In this document: in pieces, positions 44,831 through 53,653 of the stretch | Layout of the letters: each line of letters starts with the position of its first letter | How positions within the stretch are numbered: the first letter of the stretch is position 1 | Assembly (NCBI GenBank): GCA_964629965.1 | Contig: CAZVRZ010000005.1 | Span: 23,543-87,542, forward strand | DNA length: 64,000 nt | Direction of reading: 5' to 3' | From: CAZVRZ01 sp964629965 | GTDB taxonomy: Bacteria > Chloroflexota > Anaerolineae > Anaerolineales > UBA4823 | The notes under the pieces: model-generated | The model's database searches: none | Seen by the model: the letters and a program-made list of their open reading frames with translations, nothing else | What the model was told of the DNA's origin: nothing | Made by a program: the position numbers and the translations under genes

Positions 44831-47800
44831 ATGTCTTGGGTAAAATGGTTGTCCAGAGCGGGGTTGGTTCTCTTCCTTATGCTCACTATGGTCGGTTCTT
44901 CCCTGGCTGGTCCAGGAGACGACGACCCGCGCCAGACGGCAGCGTTGCCGGCTGACGGCAGTGCCCTGATCTATTTGACCAACGGCGTCTTTGACCCGTT
45001 GCAAGCGGAGTTGAATGTGCCTGCCGTTCTGCGCTATACACCCGAACAGGCAGAAGCTGCCGGAGTCTACCTGCTGCAGTTCTCCGGTCCTGTGCTGGAT
45101 GAATGGAAGCAGGCCGTGGAGAAACTGGGCGCTCAGATCGGCCCTTATATTCCCGATTATGCCTTCATCGTGCGCATGGATACCGCCGCCAAGGCCGCGG
45201 TCGAGGCGCAGTCCTTTGTGCGTTGGGTCGGTGTTTACCAGCCGGCCTACAAGCTGGCTGAGAGCATTGACCGGAGCACGAGCCGCAGCTATCGTGTCCT
45301 GCTGGCTCCCTGGGCTGACGGCGCCGCAGTGACGGGCGTTTTCAGCGCCCTGGATGAGAACAGCCGCGGCTACAGCGATGGCTACACCGTGGTTCTGAAC
45401 GGTGAACAGGTGGACCAGGCGGCTTACATGCCCGATGTGCTTTGGATCGAGCCGCTGTATCTCAACCAGCTTCACAACGATGTGGGCGGCGGTACGATCA
45501 TGGGCGGCACGACTGCCTGGGCGTCCGGCTATACCGGCAGCGGCGTGACCGTGGCCATTGCCGATACCGGCATCGATACGGGCGTGGCCGGTACCATCCA
45601 CCAGGATTTTGCCGGCCGCATCGCCAATATTTACAGTTGGCCGGTTCAATATGCCGACTATGGCTACGGTTGTGCGACCTCGAATACGGGTGCGGATGAC
45701 GGCGCGGCCGATAAAGCCTCCGGCCACGGCTCGCACGTGGCCGGCTCTGTGGCCGGCAGCGGCGCTGCCTCCGGCGGGCAGCTCAAGGGCCTGGCCTACC
45801 AGGCCTCCATCGTTTTCCAGGCCACCGAGCAGTATACCACCTGGACTTCCCCGAGCGCATATTGCCAGAATGGTTATACGCTGACCGGCATCCCAGACGA
45901 TGTTCGCCAGTTGTTACAGCAGGCCTATACTGCCGGTGCCCGCACGCACAACAACAGTTGGGGTGGCGGAACATCTGGCGTTTACGATACGCAGGCCGGT
46001 CTGTTTGACAACTTCCTGTTCACCAACCAGGATTTTGCGGTGACCGTCTCGGCCGGCAACAGCGGCACCGACGCCAACAACGATGGCTACGTGGACGATA
46101 ATTCCGTCAAGTCGCCGGCCGCATCTAAGAACGTGATCACCATCGGCGCTTCCGACAATGAACGTAGTATAGGAGGTTATAGCGCATACACTTGGACCGA
46201 ATTATGGGGAGATGATTTTAGTGCCGCTCCTACCGGCATAGATCGGACCTCCGACTCTCGCCAGGAGCTGGCCGCTTTCAGTAGCCGCGGCCCGATGAAC
46301 GACGGCCGTATCAAGCCGGACCTGGTGGCGCCTGGTACCAACATCCTCTCGGTGCGTTCCAGCCTGGCGACGGGCAGCGGTTGGGGTTCCTATAATACTT
46401 ACTATATGTACATGGGCGGCACCTCCATGGCCAGCCCGCTCTCTTCGGGCGCGGCCGCCCTGGTGCGCGATTACTATATCGATGGCGAAGGCCATGCCAA
46501 CCCCTCCGCCGCCCTGGTCAAGGCCACCCTGATCAATTCGGCCGTGGACATCAGCGGTTATGGCACCGCCTCGCGCGAGGCCGGGCTGCCCATCCCCAAC
46601 AACCACGAGGGTTGGGGTCTCATTGATGTCGGCGCGGCCACCACGCCCGGGGCGCGTGAGTTCGTCGACAATACCAGTGGCCTGAGCACCGGCGGCCTCT
46701 GGTCGCAGCAGTACACCGTCTCGGCTGGCAAGCCTTTCAAGGTCACCCTGGTGTGGAGCGACAAAGACGGCACGCCCTCGTCTGGCAAAGCGCTGGTCAA
46801 CGATCTCAACCTGCGCGTGACTGCTCCGGGTGGAACCGTAATCTACCTCGGCAACCGGTTCACCGGCGGTTGGTCGGTTACCGGCGGCTCGGCGGATACC
46901 ATCAATAACGTGGAAAATGTGTATGTCCAATCGCCAACGGCCGGCTCGTGGAAGGTGGAAGTGTTGGGTGCCAATATTCCCACCGGCCCGCAGAGATTTG
47001 CCCTGGTGATCGATGGCAACCTGGGAGCGACTGCGCTGCCGCCCACCGTCTCCAGCATCACTCCCAACCGGGCGCTCAATAATGCCACCCTGCAGGACGC
47101 CGTCGTTCGCGGCGCCAATTTCACTGCCGACAGCACGGTCAGCCTGGTGCGCGGCACTTCCACCATCCCTGGAGCCAATCCGGTGGTGAATGTGGCCCAG
47201 GGCACCATCACGGCTGACTTTAACCTCTCTGGCGCGGCGGTGGGCTGGTGGAATGTGCGCGTGGTCAATTCGGCCGGCACAGGTACACTGACGAATGGGT
47301 TCCAGGTGCAGAGCGCGGCCTTGCCCGATCTGAGGATCACCAAGACCGCCCAGGTGGCCCAGGTGGATCCGGGCAGCCCATTGGCATACACGATCACGAT
47401 CAACAACGCCGGCGGGGCCACGGCCACCACGGTGGTGTTCACCGACACCCTGCCTGCCGGGGTTACGGTCAGCAGCCTGGCGCCTGCCTGCACCGGCGGT
47501 CGCGTGGATTTCACTGGCGGTTTCCGCTGCCAGATCAACGGCTCCAACCTGGCCGCCGGGAGCTCGATCGTATACACCCTGAACGTGAATGTGGGCGCGG
47601 CGGTCAAAGGCGTCATTACCAACCGGGTCACGGTGGCAAGTGCCCAAACGGATGGTTATCCTGCCGACAACACCTCCTCGGCCAGTGTCACAGTGGGAGC
47701 CGTTAGTATTTACCTGCCGCTGACCCTCAAGAACTGGCCGGTTGTCATTCCCACGGCGCCTGTGCTGAACCCCATTGCCAACGCCGACCTGGATGGCAGC

Positions 47801-48544
47801 TATGTGGTCGCCTGGAATGCGGTTAGCCTGGCCACCTCCTATACGCTGCAAGAAGACGATAATAATGCCTTCTCCAGCCCGGTTACGGCTTATTCCGGCG
47901 CGGCGACCAGTTGGTCGGCTGCCGGCAAAGCCAATGGAACGTATTACTACCGGGTGCAGGCTGTTAACGCCGGCGGCAGCAGCGCCTGGAGCAATATCCA
48001 ATCGGTGGTTGTCGCGCCGCCTGCTGCCAACCCGATCGTAAATGGCAATTTTGAGTCTGGCCCCTCGGTGGGTTGGACAGAGTTTTCCACCCATGGCTGG
48101 GATGTCATCGTAACCGATCTTCCAGGAACGATAACTGCTCACAGCGGTATCTACGCCGCCTGGCTGGGAGGTGAAATTGATGATATCAGTTATGTTCAGC
48201 AGCAGGTGACGATCCCGATTGCTCTTCCTTTCCTCACCTATTATCATTGGATCGCCTCGGAAGATGAATGTGGTTTTGATTTCGGTGGGGTGATGGTCAA
48301 TACGACGGTTGTGGATGTTTACAATTTGTGTATGGCGACTGGAACGGGCGGCTGGGTCAAGCGTTCTGTCAATTTGAGCGCCTATGCCGGGCAGACGGTC
48401 ACCTTGCAAATTCGCGCCGAAACGGATGGTGCAATGAATAGCAATTTGATTATCGATGATGTTGCTTTTGCTGCTTCGGCGGCCTTCGATCTGCTCGAGC
48501 CGGAAATTCCGAATTGGGATGCACGCAATGTGCTGCCTCGCTGA
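44831..48544 (+). CDS. Secreted subtilisin-like (S8, KP-43-like) multidomain protease
   Basis: A 1237-residue protein with a signal peptide (AGLVLFLMLTMVGSSLAG). An inhibitor-I9-like propeptide lies at about 70-150. The S8 catalytic domain has Asp245 in VAIADTGID, His299 in SGHGSHVAGS and Ser532 in GGTSMASP, so the triad is complete. A KP-43-type jelly-roll follows (FKVTLVWSDKDG, NDLNLRVTAPGG), then an IPT/TIG domain (about 736-830), a DUF11 domain (about 832-958), the motif IYLPLTLKN, a fibronectin-III-like module (about 974-1060) and a C-terminal beta-sandwich starting VNGNFESG. No sorting motif was seen. The frame opens at 44792, but AGGAG selects ATG 44831. Probably a surface or extracellular protease. 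Confidence 0.93.
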   Translation: MSWVKWLSRAGLVLFLMLTMVGSSLAGPGDDDPRQTAALPADGSALIYLTNGVFDPLQAELNVPAVLRYTPEQAEAAGVYLLQFSGPVLDEWKQAVEKLGAQIGPYIPDYAFIVRMDTAAKAAVEAQSFVRWVGVYQPAYKLAESIDRSTSRSYRVLLAPWADGAAVTGVFSALDENSRGYSDGYTVVLNGEQVDQAAYMPDVLWIEPLYLNQLHNDVGGGTIMGGTTAWASGYTGSGVTVAIADTGIDTGVAGTIHQDFAGRIANIYSWPVQYADYGYGCATSNTGADDGAADKASGHGSHVAGSVAGSGAASGGQLKGLAYQASIVFQATEQYTTWTSPSAYCQNGYTLTGIPDDVRQLLQQAYTAGARTHNNSWGGGTSGVYDTQAGLFDNFLFTNQDFAVTVSAGNSGTDANNDGYVDDNSVKSPAASKNVITIGASDNERSIGGYSAYTWTELWGDDFSAAPTGIDRTSDSRQELAAFSSRGPMNDGRIKPDLVAPGTNILSVRSSLATGSGWGSYNTYYMYMGGTSMASPLSSGAAALVRDYYIDGEGHANPSAALVKATLINSAVDISGYGTASREAGLPIPNNHEGWGLIDVGAATTPGAREFVDNTSGLSTGGLWSQQYTVSAGKPFKVTLVWSDKDGTPSSGKALVNDLNLRVTAPGGTVIYLGNRFTGGWSVTGGSADTINNVENVYVQSPTAGSWKVEVLGANIPTGPQRFALVIDGNLGATALPPTVSSITPNRALNNATLQDAVVRGANFTADSTVSLVRGTSTIPGANPVVNVAQGTITADFNLSGAAVGWWNVRVVNSAGTGTLTNGFQVQSAALPDLRITKTAQVAQVDPGSPLAYTITINNAGGATATTVVFTDTLPAGVTVSSLAPACTGGRVDFTGGFRCQINGSNLAAGSSIVYTLNVNVGAAVKGVITNRVTVASAQTDGYPADNTSSASVTVGAVSIYLPLTLKNWPVVIPTAPVLNPIANADLDGSYVVAWNAVSLATSYTLQEDDNNAFSSPVTAYSGAATSWSAAGKANGTYYYRVQAVNAGGSSAWSNIQSVVVAPPAANPIVNGNFESGPSVGWTEFSTHGWDVIVTDLPGTITAHSGIYAAWLGGEIDDISYVQQQVTIPIALPFLTYYHWIASEDECGFDFGGVMVNTTVVDVYNLCMATGTGGWVKRSVNLSAYAGQTVTLQIRAETDGAMNSNLIIDDVAFAASAAFDLLEPEIPNWDARNVLPR

Positions 48545-48595
48545 GCCGCGGTTGTAAAATTCACCGGCTCTTGCGCGCACATTAAGTTTTTCCTT

Positions 48596-48632
48596 AACTG
48601 GCTGTGGTAAGATATACTTATCACAGCCAGTT
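48596..48632 (+). terminator. Long perfect hairpin between the protease and wzz-like genes
   Basis: Bases 48596-48611 pair with 48617-48632: sixteen base pairs with one G-U and a five-base ATATA loop, followed by TTTGC and a T-rich tract. It lies 51 bases after the protease stop and 43 bases before the next start. An intrinsic terminator is the simplest reading. As DNA it is a near-palindrome, so an operator or attenuator for the next gene is possible. Confidence 0.6.
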
Positions 48633-48675
48633 TGCATTCGCTTTATTTTTGATCTGCCAGGGAGTATCTATCGCA

Positions 48676-49443
48676 ATGGACTTTTCGATCATGGGGGCCT
48701 TCGAGCGCCTGGCGCGGCGCTGGTGGTTGGTCGCCCTGGCGGGCATCTTGGGCGCCTGCCTGGGTTGGTTGTTCAGCCTGCAGCTTGTTCCAGTTTATGA
48801 GGCCAGGGCGATCATGCTGATCAGCGTGGATTATGCCCAGACCGGCAACTTGGACGATCTGAACTTGGATCACGCCGTCGGTGTGGCTGGTTCCACGGTC
48901 AATTCGGGCATTGTCTTCGAACGGCTGATTGCCGCCGCCCAGGCGCGGCAGATTGCCCTGGATGCCTCGGATATTCTTCAAAACTTTTCTATGGAGCGTC
49001 GCCAGCAGCAGTGGGACCTGGTTGTGCGCCATGCCGATCCCCAGGCTGCTGCCTTCCTGGCCAATGCCTGGTTGGAGTATGGTGTTCAGGTCTTGGAAGA
49101 GTACCGGCAGCATGCCTTGCGCGCCCAAGGGCTGAGGGACTACCTGCGCCTGATGAGCGCCTGCCCGCCTGCTCCCGATCTGGATCCTCCACCTCCTGCC
49201 ATCTGCAGCGGCGGCAACACGATCGATACTGCTCACATGCAGGTTATCCAGGCCGATTTGTCTGCTGAGATCCAGGCCAGCCGGGGTGTTTTCTCGGCGC
49301 TGGTCTTCGCTCCGGAGTTAAAGGCCGAAGCGCCCCTCGAGCCGGTCTTGTACCAGGCTCAATGGCTGGTGTTTTCGGGCTTGATCCTTGGCCTGCTGGT
49401 TGGTATAGGCGTTTCTTCTATCGGGATGTTCCGCAAGCAATGA
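48676..49443 (+). CDS. Wzz/chain-length determinant-like protein
   Basis: A 255-residue protein with a short cytoplasmic start, a membrane helix (WWLVALAGILGACLGWLFSL, about 16-36), an extracytoplasmic region of about 190 residues with VYEARAIMLISVDYAQTG (the typical beta-strand after the first helix in Wzz proteins), and a second helix near the C-terminus (LVFSGLILGLLVGIGV). This two-helix layout is that of polysaccharide co-polymerases without a fused kinase. The frame opens at 48604 inside the hairpin; ATG 48676 begins the recognisable protein, with AGGGAG about 13 bases upstream. Its stop overlaps the ligase/polymerase start (ATGA), consistent with joint function in chain-length control. 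Confidence 0.8.
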   Translation: MDFSIMGAFERLARRWWLVALAGILGACLGWLFSLQLVPVYEARAIMLISVDYAQTGNLDDLNLDHAVGVAGSTVNSGIVFERLIAAAQARQIALDASDILQNFSMERRQQQWDLVVRHADPQAAAFLANAWLEYGVQVLEEYRQHALRAQGLRDYLRLMSACPPAPDLDPPPPAICSGGNTIDTAHMQVIQADLSAEIQASRGVFSALVFAPELKAEAPLEPVLYQAQWLVFSGLILGLLVGIGVSSIGMFRKQ

Positions 49444-50996
49444 GCCTCCTTCACCGGCAGCATCACGCTCGAACGTTTCCCTGGTTTAAGATCCCTGGCA
49501 GTCAGTTCTTGTATGAGCTCATCTGGGGCCTGGGCTGCCTGCTGCTGCCGTTGACCAGCCTGCCTGCCTTGATCGACCTCAGCGGCGCAAGCACGGTTGC
49601 CCCCATCTCGGTGCTTTTCTTTCTCCTGTTGGGGCTGCTCTGGCTCGTTCCGGTTTTATTAAAAGGCGGCATATTACCGTTCGAAGTAAAGCCCTTCTTC
49701 GTTTTCCTGGGCATTGTTGTTTTTTCGTGGGCTGTTTCATTTTTTCGGTATTTGCCGGCTTATCGTGGCTATAGTATTCTCTCAGAAGCCAGGGAAGCCT
49801 TTATCACTTTGGTGATGGGCGCTGCAACTTTTATCGTCGCAGCCGGTTGGTTTTCTTCGGACCACTCACGTGCCCGCCGGGCGTTGAAATGGCTGAACGC
49901 CGGTGGTGTTTTGCAATTGTCCTGGGCCAGCTTGCAGGCGGTTTACGTCTTTTTCGATAACAGCGACTACCCGCGCTGGATGTACGCGGTGCAGCAAGTG
50001 GTTTCATCCCGTCGTGAGTCCCTCTTCCCAGATCGCATCACCGGCCTGGCCTATGAACCCTCCTGGCTGGCGCACCAGTTGATCATGATCTACTTGCCCT
50101 TTTGGCTGGCTGCTACGTTGACCGGGTTCACTCTATACCGCCGCAGGCGTTTCTTGCCCACCTTTGAAAATATCCTTTTGGTGTGGGGAGTGCTGGTCTT
50201 GTTCGAAACCTTTTCGCGCGTCGGTTGGCTGTCTTTGTTCTTGATCCTGGCCTTTGTGTTGATCGATGCCAACCTGCGCCTGGTGCAGAAGATCCAGCAG
50301 CGATTGTTTGCCCGCCGGCAGGTGCGTTCTGCCATGCTGCCTTTAAGCAAGGCAGCGGTTACAACCGGCATCTTGTTCTTCTTTGGGATTGTTTACCTGG
50401 CGGGCGCAGTGGGCCTGATCTATCTTGGCGGTCGTTTGGAGCCTCGTTTTCAGAAATTCTTTAGCCCTGAGCTGTATCGTTCGACCGGCATTATGGAAGC
50501 CGCCAATACGCTGTTCTTTGCTGAACGTGCCATTTATTGGTTGACTGGCTGGGAGGTCTTTGGCGCCCATCCTGTGTTGGGAGTTGGCCTGGGGAATGCA
50601 GGCTTTTACTTTGTAGAACAGATGCCGGCCTATGGCTGGCATTTGACCGAAATCCAGAATATGTATTATCGCTTTATCTTTATGCCCAATACCAAAAGCT
50701 TGTGGATTCGTACCCTTGCTGAGACCGGCGTGCTGGGTTTCTCGGTGTTTGCTGCCTGGCTGGTATTGGTATTTCGCTCAGCTGACCTGTGCAAGAGATC
50801 TGCCCAACCTCTTCATCGCACCCTGGGACTCTTTGGGCAATTGGTCTTGGTTGGCTTTTTGACGGAAGGCTTTAGCATCGATTCTTTTGCCTTGCCTTAT
50901 TTTTGGTTGTCGATCGGTATCATCACCGGAAACAGCCTGCTGCTGCGCAAGACGATCTCTGTGCAAGTAAATCAACAATGTGAGGATGGTCTATGA
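49440..50996 (+). CDS. O-antigen ligase/polymerase-like membrane protein
   Basis: A 518-residue protein with about twelve hydrophobic segments and the Wzy_C / O-antigen-ligase block FGAHPVLGVGLGNAGFYF at about residues 374-391, followed by a large external loop and AETGVLGFSVFAAWLVLVF. Such proteins polymerise or ligate lipid-linked glycans at the outer face. The frame reaches back to 49362 within the Wzz-like gene, but ATG 49440 overlapping the TGA is the natural start. The direct coupling to the Wzz-like gene favours a polymerase role. Since no LPS genes are present, ligation to protein is an alternative. The downstream protease-like gene overlaps by four bases. Confidence 0.85.
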   Translation: MSLLHRQHHARTFPWFKIPGSQFLYELIWGLGCLLLPLTSLPALIDLSGASTVAPISVLFFLLLGLLWLVPVLLKGGILPFEVKPFFVFLGIVVFSWAVSFFRYLPAYRGYSILSEAREAFITLVMGAATFIVAAGWFSSDHSRARRALKWLNAGGVLQLSWASLQAVYVFFDNSDYPRWMYAVQQVVSSRRESLFPDRITGLAYEPSWLAHQLIMIYLPFWLAATLTGFTLYRRRRFLPTFENILLVWGVLVLFETFSRVGWLSLFLILAFVLIDANLRLVQKIQQRLFARRQVRSAMLPLSKAAVTTGILFFFGIVYLAGAVGLIYLGGRLEPRFQKFFSPELYRSTGIMEAANTLFFAERAIYWLTGWEVFGAHPVLGVGLGNAGFYFVEQMPAYGWHLTEIQNMYYRFIFMPNTKSLWIRTLAETGVLGFSVFAAWLVLVFRSADLCKRSAQPLHRTLGLFGQLVLVGFLTEGFSIDSFALPYFWLSIGIITGNSLLLRKTISVQVNQQCEDGL

Positions 50997-53155
50997 AACA
51001 AGATACGATTACGGTTGTTAGCATCATTTTATTGGTCGCTTTGTTACTTTGCTGCTGTTGTGTCGTAGCAGGTGTGTTGATTTTGGGCGTCGGTTCTTTT
51101 TCCCTGCCATTTTCTTCCTCGCCCTCCCAGGCGACCCTGGTGGGGATTGCACCGACTGCCGCCTCCCGGATTACGGTCACCCCGGCGCCGCTTTCTCAGC
51201 AGCCAACGAAAGCCCGGTCATCTTTATCCACCCCTGAGCCGGGCCTAACGGAACGTCCCGCCACGGCTACATCCTCTCTACTTCACGCGCCCACCCTGAC
51301 CTCGATCGTGGCCCAGCCAACGAACGAGGCTGGCCCGCTGGTTTCTGTCGATACCTTGACAAAACTCCAGGATACCATTGTTCCTATCAATGACCTGGCA
51401 GACCTGGCGCGCCGCTTTGAAGGCAAAGAGAACATTCCGCTGACGGTAGACCCGCCTACTCAACCCTTCCGGGTAGGCGACCAGGAACGGTATTGGGTCA
51501 CCAATGTAGATACGAACCTGAGTTTTGAAGTGGATGCGACGCTGGAATATATCACCGAGCATGTGTATTTCTGGATTGAGGATGGTGTGAGATTCGATCA
51601 AAGCGATTTGCGCGACCTGGTGGAGACCTTTGAGAAAGATATCTATCCGACCAACCAGGAGTTTTTTGGCTCTGAATGGATTCCGGGCATTGATAACGAC
51701 CCGCATCTTTATATCCTATACGCGACCAACCTCGGCTTCACCCTCGCCGGGTATTTTTCCTCTGCCGATGAATATTCCCCCCTGGCGCACGAATATTCGA
51801 ATGCTCATGAAATGTTCATCCTGAATGCCGATAATGTCGACCTGGATGAGGAGTTTACTTATGGCGTGCTGGCTCATGAATTCCAGCATATGATCCACTG
51901 GTATCGCGATCGCAACGAGGCTTCCTGGCTGAACGAAGGTTTTTCAGAATTGGCGGCCTTGCTGAATGGTTATTACGATAGCGGCTTTGACTCTGAGTAT
52001 GCTCGCAACCCCGATATGCAGTTGACCGATTGGCCGAACAGCGATGATACCACGCCTCACTATGGCGCCTCGTTCTTGTTCGTAACCTACTTTCTGGATC
52101 GCTTTGGTGATGAAGCGACTAAAGCCCTGGTTGCGCACCCCAATAATGGCATGTCCAGCGTGGATGATGTTCTCACCCAGATCGGGGCAGTCGATCCCTT
52201 GACAGGCGCCACGATCAAGGCTGAGAACTTGTTCCTGGATTGGGTCATCGCCTCCTATCTTCGCAACAGCCGCGTGGGCGATGGACGCTATGCTTATCGT
52301 TCTTATTCTTCTCCGCCAACCATTCGTCCTACCGAGACTTTCACGGCTTGCCCGGTCAATCGTGCCAAGCGGCAGGTTCACCAATTCGGTGTGGATTATA
52401 TTCGCTTCAAATGTTCCGGCGCTTACACCCTGCACTTTGACGGCGCGGCTCAGGTTGGCGTCGTGCCTGCCGATCCTTATTCGGGCGATTTTGCCTTCTG
52501 GTCGAACAAGGGTGATGAATCCGACATGACTTTGACGCGCGAATTCGATTTTAGCAGCATTTCAGGCGACTTGGAAATATCTTATTGGACCTGGTACGAC
52601 CTGGAAGAAGATTATGACTATCTTTACCTGGCAGCTTCTGAAGATGGGCAGCGTTGGCAAATCTTGGATACCCCTTCTGGCACGGATGCCGATCCTTCGG
52701 GAAATAGTTATGGTTGGGGATACAACGCTTTGAGCGGCGGCGACGACCAGGCGGAATGGATTCGGGAGACGGTTGATCTTTCTCAATTTGCAGGCAAGAA
52801 AGTGCTTTTGCGCTTTGAGTATATTACCGATGCCGCTGTCAATGGCGAAGGTTTTCTTCTGGACGATGTCGCCGTGCCGCAGGCCGGTTACTTTACCGAT
52901 TTCGAGCAAGATGATGGCGGTTGGGCCGCTGACGGCTGGGCGCGTATGCAGAATGCTCTACCGCAAACATTCCAGTTGGCTTTGATCTCCCGAGGTACGA
53001 ACACCACGGTGAACTATATTACCTTACAGCCAGACATCTCGGCGGATATTCCGATTCAAATCGGGGGAGGCGTGGATGAAGTGATCCTGGTGGTGACGGG
53101 CGTAACCCCCTTCACTCGCCAGGTTGCCAGTTACGAATTTGAAGTCGTGCGTTAA
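50993..53155 (+). CDS. Membrane-anchored or secreted HExxH metalloprotease (M30-like)
   Basis: A 720-residue protein. The N-terminal helix contains four consecutive Cys (20-23). A low-complexity Ser/Thr/Pro/Ala linker covers about 40-110. The peptidase domain has AHEFQHMIH with His295, Glu296 and His299, and WLNEGFSE with Glu315, 16 residues after His299, matching zinc peptidases of the hyicolysin (M30)-like type. Residues about 500-640 form an immune-inhibitor-A/MAM-like sandwich (LEISYWTWYDLEEDYDYLYL, LLRFEYITDAAVNGEGFLLDD). The start overlaps the previous stop and GAGG lies six bases upstream. It may process surface proteins. Exact family is moderately certain. Confidence 0.8.
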   Translation: MKQDTITVVSIILLVALLLCCCCVVAGVLILGVGSFSLPFSSSPSQATLVGIAPTAASRITVTPAPLSQQPTKARSSLSTPEPGLTERPATATSSLLHAPTLTSIVAQPTNEAGPLVSVDTLTKLQDTIVPINDLADLARRFEGKENIPLTVDPPTQPFRVGDQERYWVTNVDTNLSFEVDATLEYITEHVYFWIEDGVRFDQSDLRDLVETFEKDIYPTNQEFFGSEWIPGIDNDPHLYILYATNLGFTLAGYFSSADEYSPLAHEYSNAHEMFILNADNVDLDEEFTYGVLAHEFQHMIHWYRDRNEASWLNEGFSELAALLNGYYDSGFDSEYARNPDMQLTDWPNSDDTTPHYGASFLFVTYFLDRFGDEATKALVAHPNNGMSSVDDVLTQIGAVDPLTGATIKAENLFLDWVIASYLRNSRVGDGRYAYRSYSSPPTIRPTETFTACPVNRAKRQVHQFGVDYIRFKCSGAYTLHFDGAAQVGVVPADPYSGDFAFWSNKGDESDMTLTREFDFSSISGDLEISYWTWYDLEEDYDYLYLAASEDGQRWQILDTPSGTDADPSGNSYGWGYNALSGGDDQAEWIRETVDLSQFAGKKVLLRFEYITDAAVNGEGFLLDDVAVPQAGYFTDFEQDDGGWAADGWARMQNALPQTFQLALISRGTNTTVNYITLQPDISADIPIQIGGGVDEVILVVTGVTPFTRQVASYEFEVVR

Positions 53156-53176
53156 CAGAACCAATCATTTGAATCA

Positions 53177-53214
53177 AACAGGCGCATCTGGTCGTCAAAC
53201 CGGATGCGCCTGTT
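53177..53214. terminator. Bidirectional terminator hairpin between convergent genes
   Basis: AACAGGCGCATC (53177-53188) is a perfect inverted repeat of 53203-53214, extended inward by a G-U and two G-C pairs. It lies between the ends of the plus-strand metalloprotease (53155) and the minus-strand YtxH-like gene (53239). Short T-rich runs follow on both sides. Confidence 0.75.
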
Positions 53215-53238
53215 CGTTTAACAAAGCATGAACGCGGC

Positions 53239-53466
53239 CTAACCGGCTTTAGATCTGCGTGAGGCCCGCAGAGACTCTAACTGTTGTTCCAGTTGCACCC
53301 GGCGTTCTGATGCCGCCGATCGTACATCTTCTTGCATGGTGCCGTATCGATTTTGAACATTCGAACGCAGCTCTTCACCTGAAGATGGCGCAAGCAGTAA
53401 ACCCAGGGTGGCCCCGACCAGGGCACCGATGGCAAGACCTGACAGGAAACTGATCAAACGACGCAT
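53239..53466 (-). CDS. YtxH-like small membrane-anchored protein
   Basis: A 75-residue protein with a basic start, one membrane helix with small-residue pattern (LSGLAIGALVGATLGLLLAP), then SSGEELRSNV and a charged Arg/Glu/Gln helix (RRVQLEQQLESLRASRR). This is the YtxH layout (GxxxGxxxGLLLAPxSG). CCTCCT at 53471-53476 on the plus strand is its strong ribosome-binding site. Family members are stress-associated in Bacillus; the function here is unknown. It is divergent from coaX. Confidence 0.85.
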   Translation of the reverse strand: MRRLISFLSGLAIGALVGATLGLLLAPSSGEELRSNVQNRYGTMQEDVRSAASERRVQLEQQLESLRASRRSKAG

Positions 53467-53579
53467 ATAACCTCCTTCATTAAATAGTGATCCACTGTGG
53501 TAATATGATTGATTGTGGTTGCTTTACCCAAATATTATCGATGCAATCAATTGTACTTGGGTATGTTTCAATTACTAAT
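53467..53579. other. Divergent intergenic region between the YtxH-like gene and coaX
   Basis: Together with the promoter and leader that follow, this makes a 187-base AT-rich region with no coding potential. It carries the YtxH-like gene ribosome-binding site near its left end. No tRNA or riboswitch-like structure was recognised. Confidence 0.4.
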
Positions 53580-53585
53580 TATAAT
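53557..53585 (+). promoter_or_regulatory. Candidate coaX promoter
   Basis: A perfect TATAAT at 53580-53585 is preceded, after 17 bases, by TTGGGT at 53557-53562 (three of six matches to TTGACA). This gives a leader of about 60 bases before the coaX start. The -35 is weak. Confidence 0.4.
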
Positions 53586-53653
53586 AGCAATTGGCTAAAA
53601 TTTCTTTGATCGGTGATGGGTGTTGGAAATAGTTTACGTAAAAGAGGTGACCA

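Noticed and set aside
46202..48637. An 811-codon open frame on the minus strand opposite the protease.
   Set aside because: It mirrors the GC-rich third positions of the protease gene; no domain, start site or coding signature was seen, while the plus strand has a complete catalytic triad.
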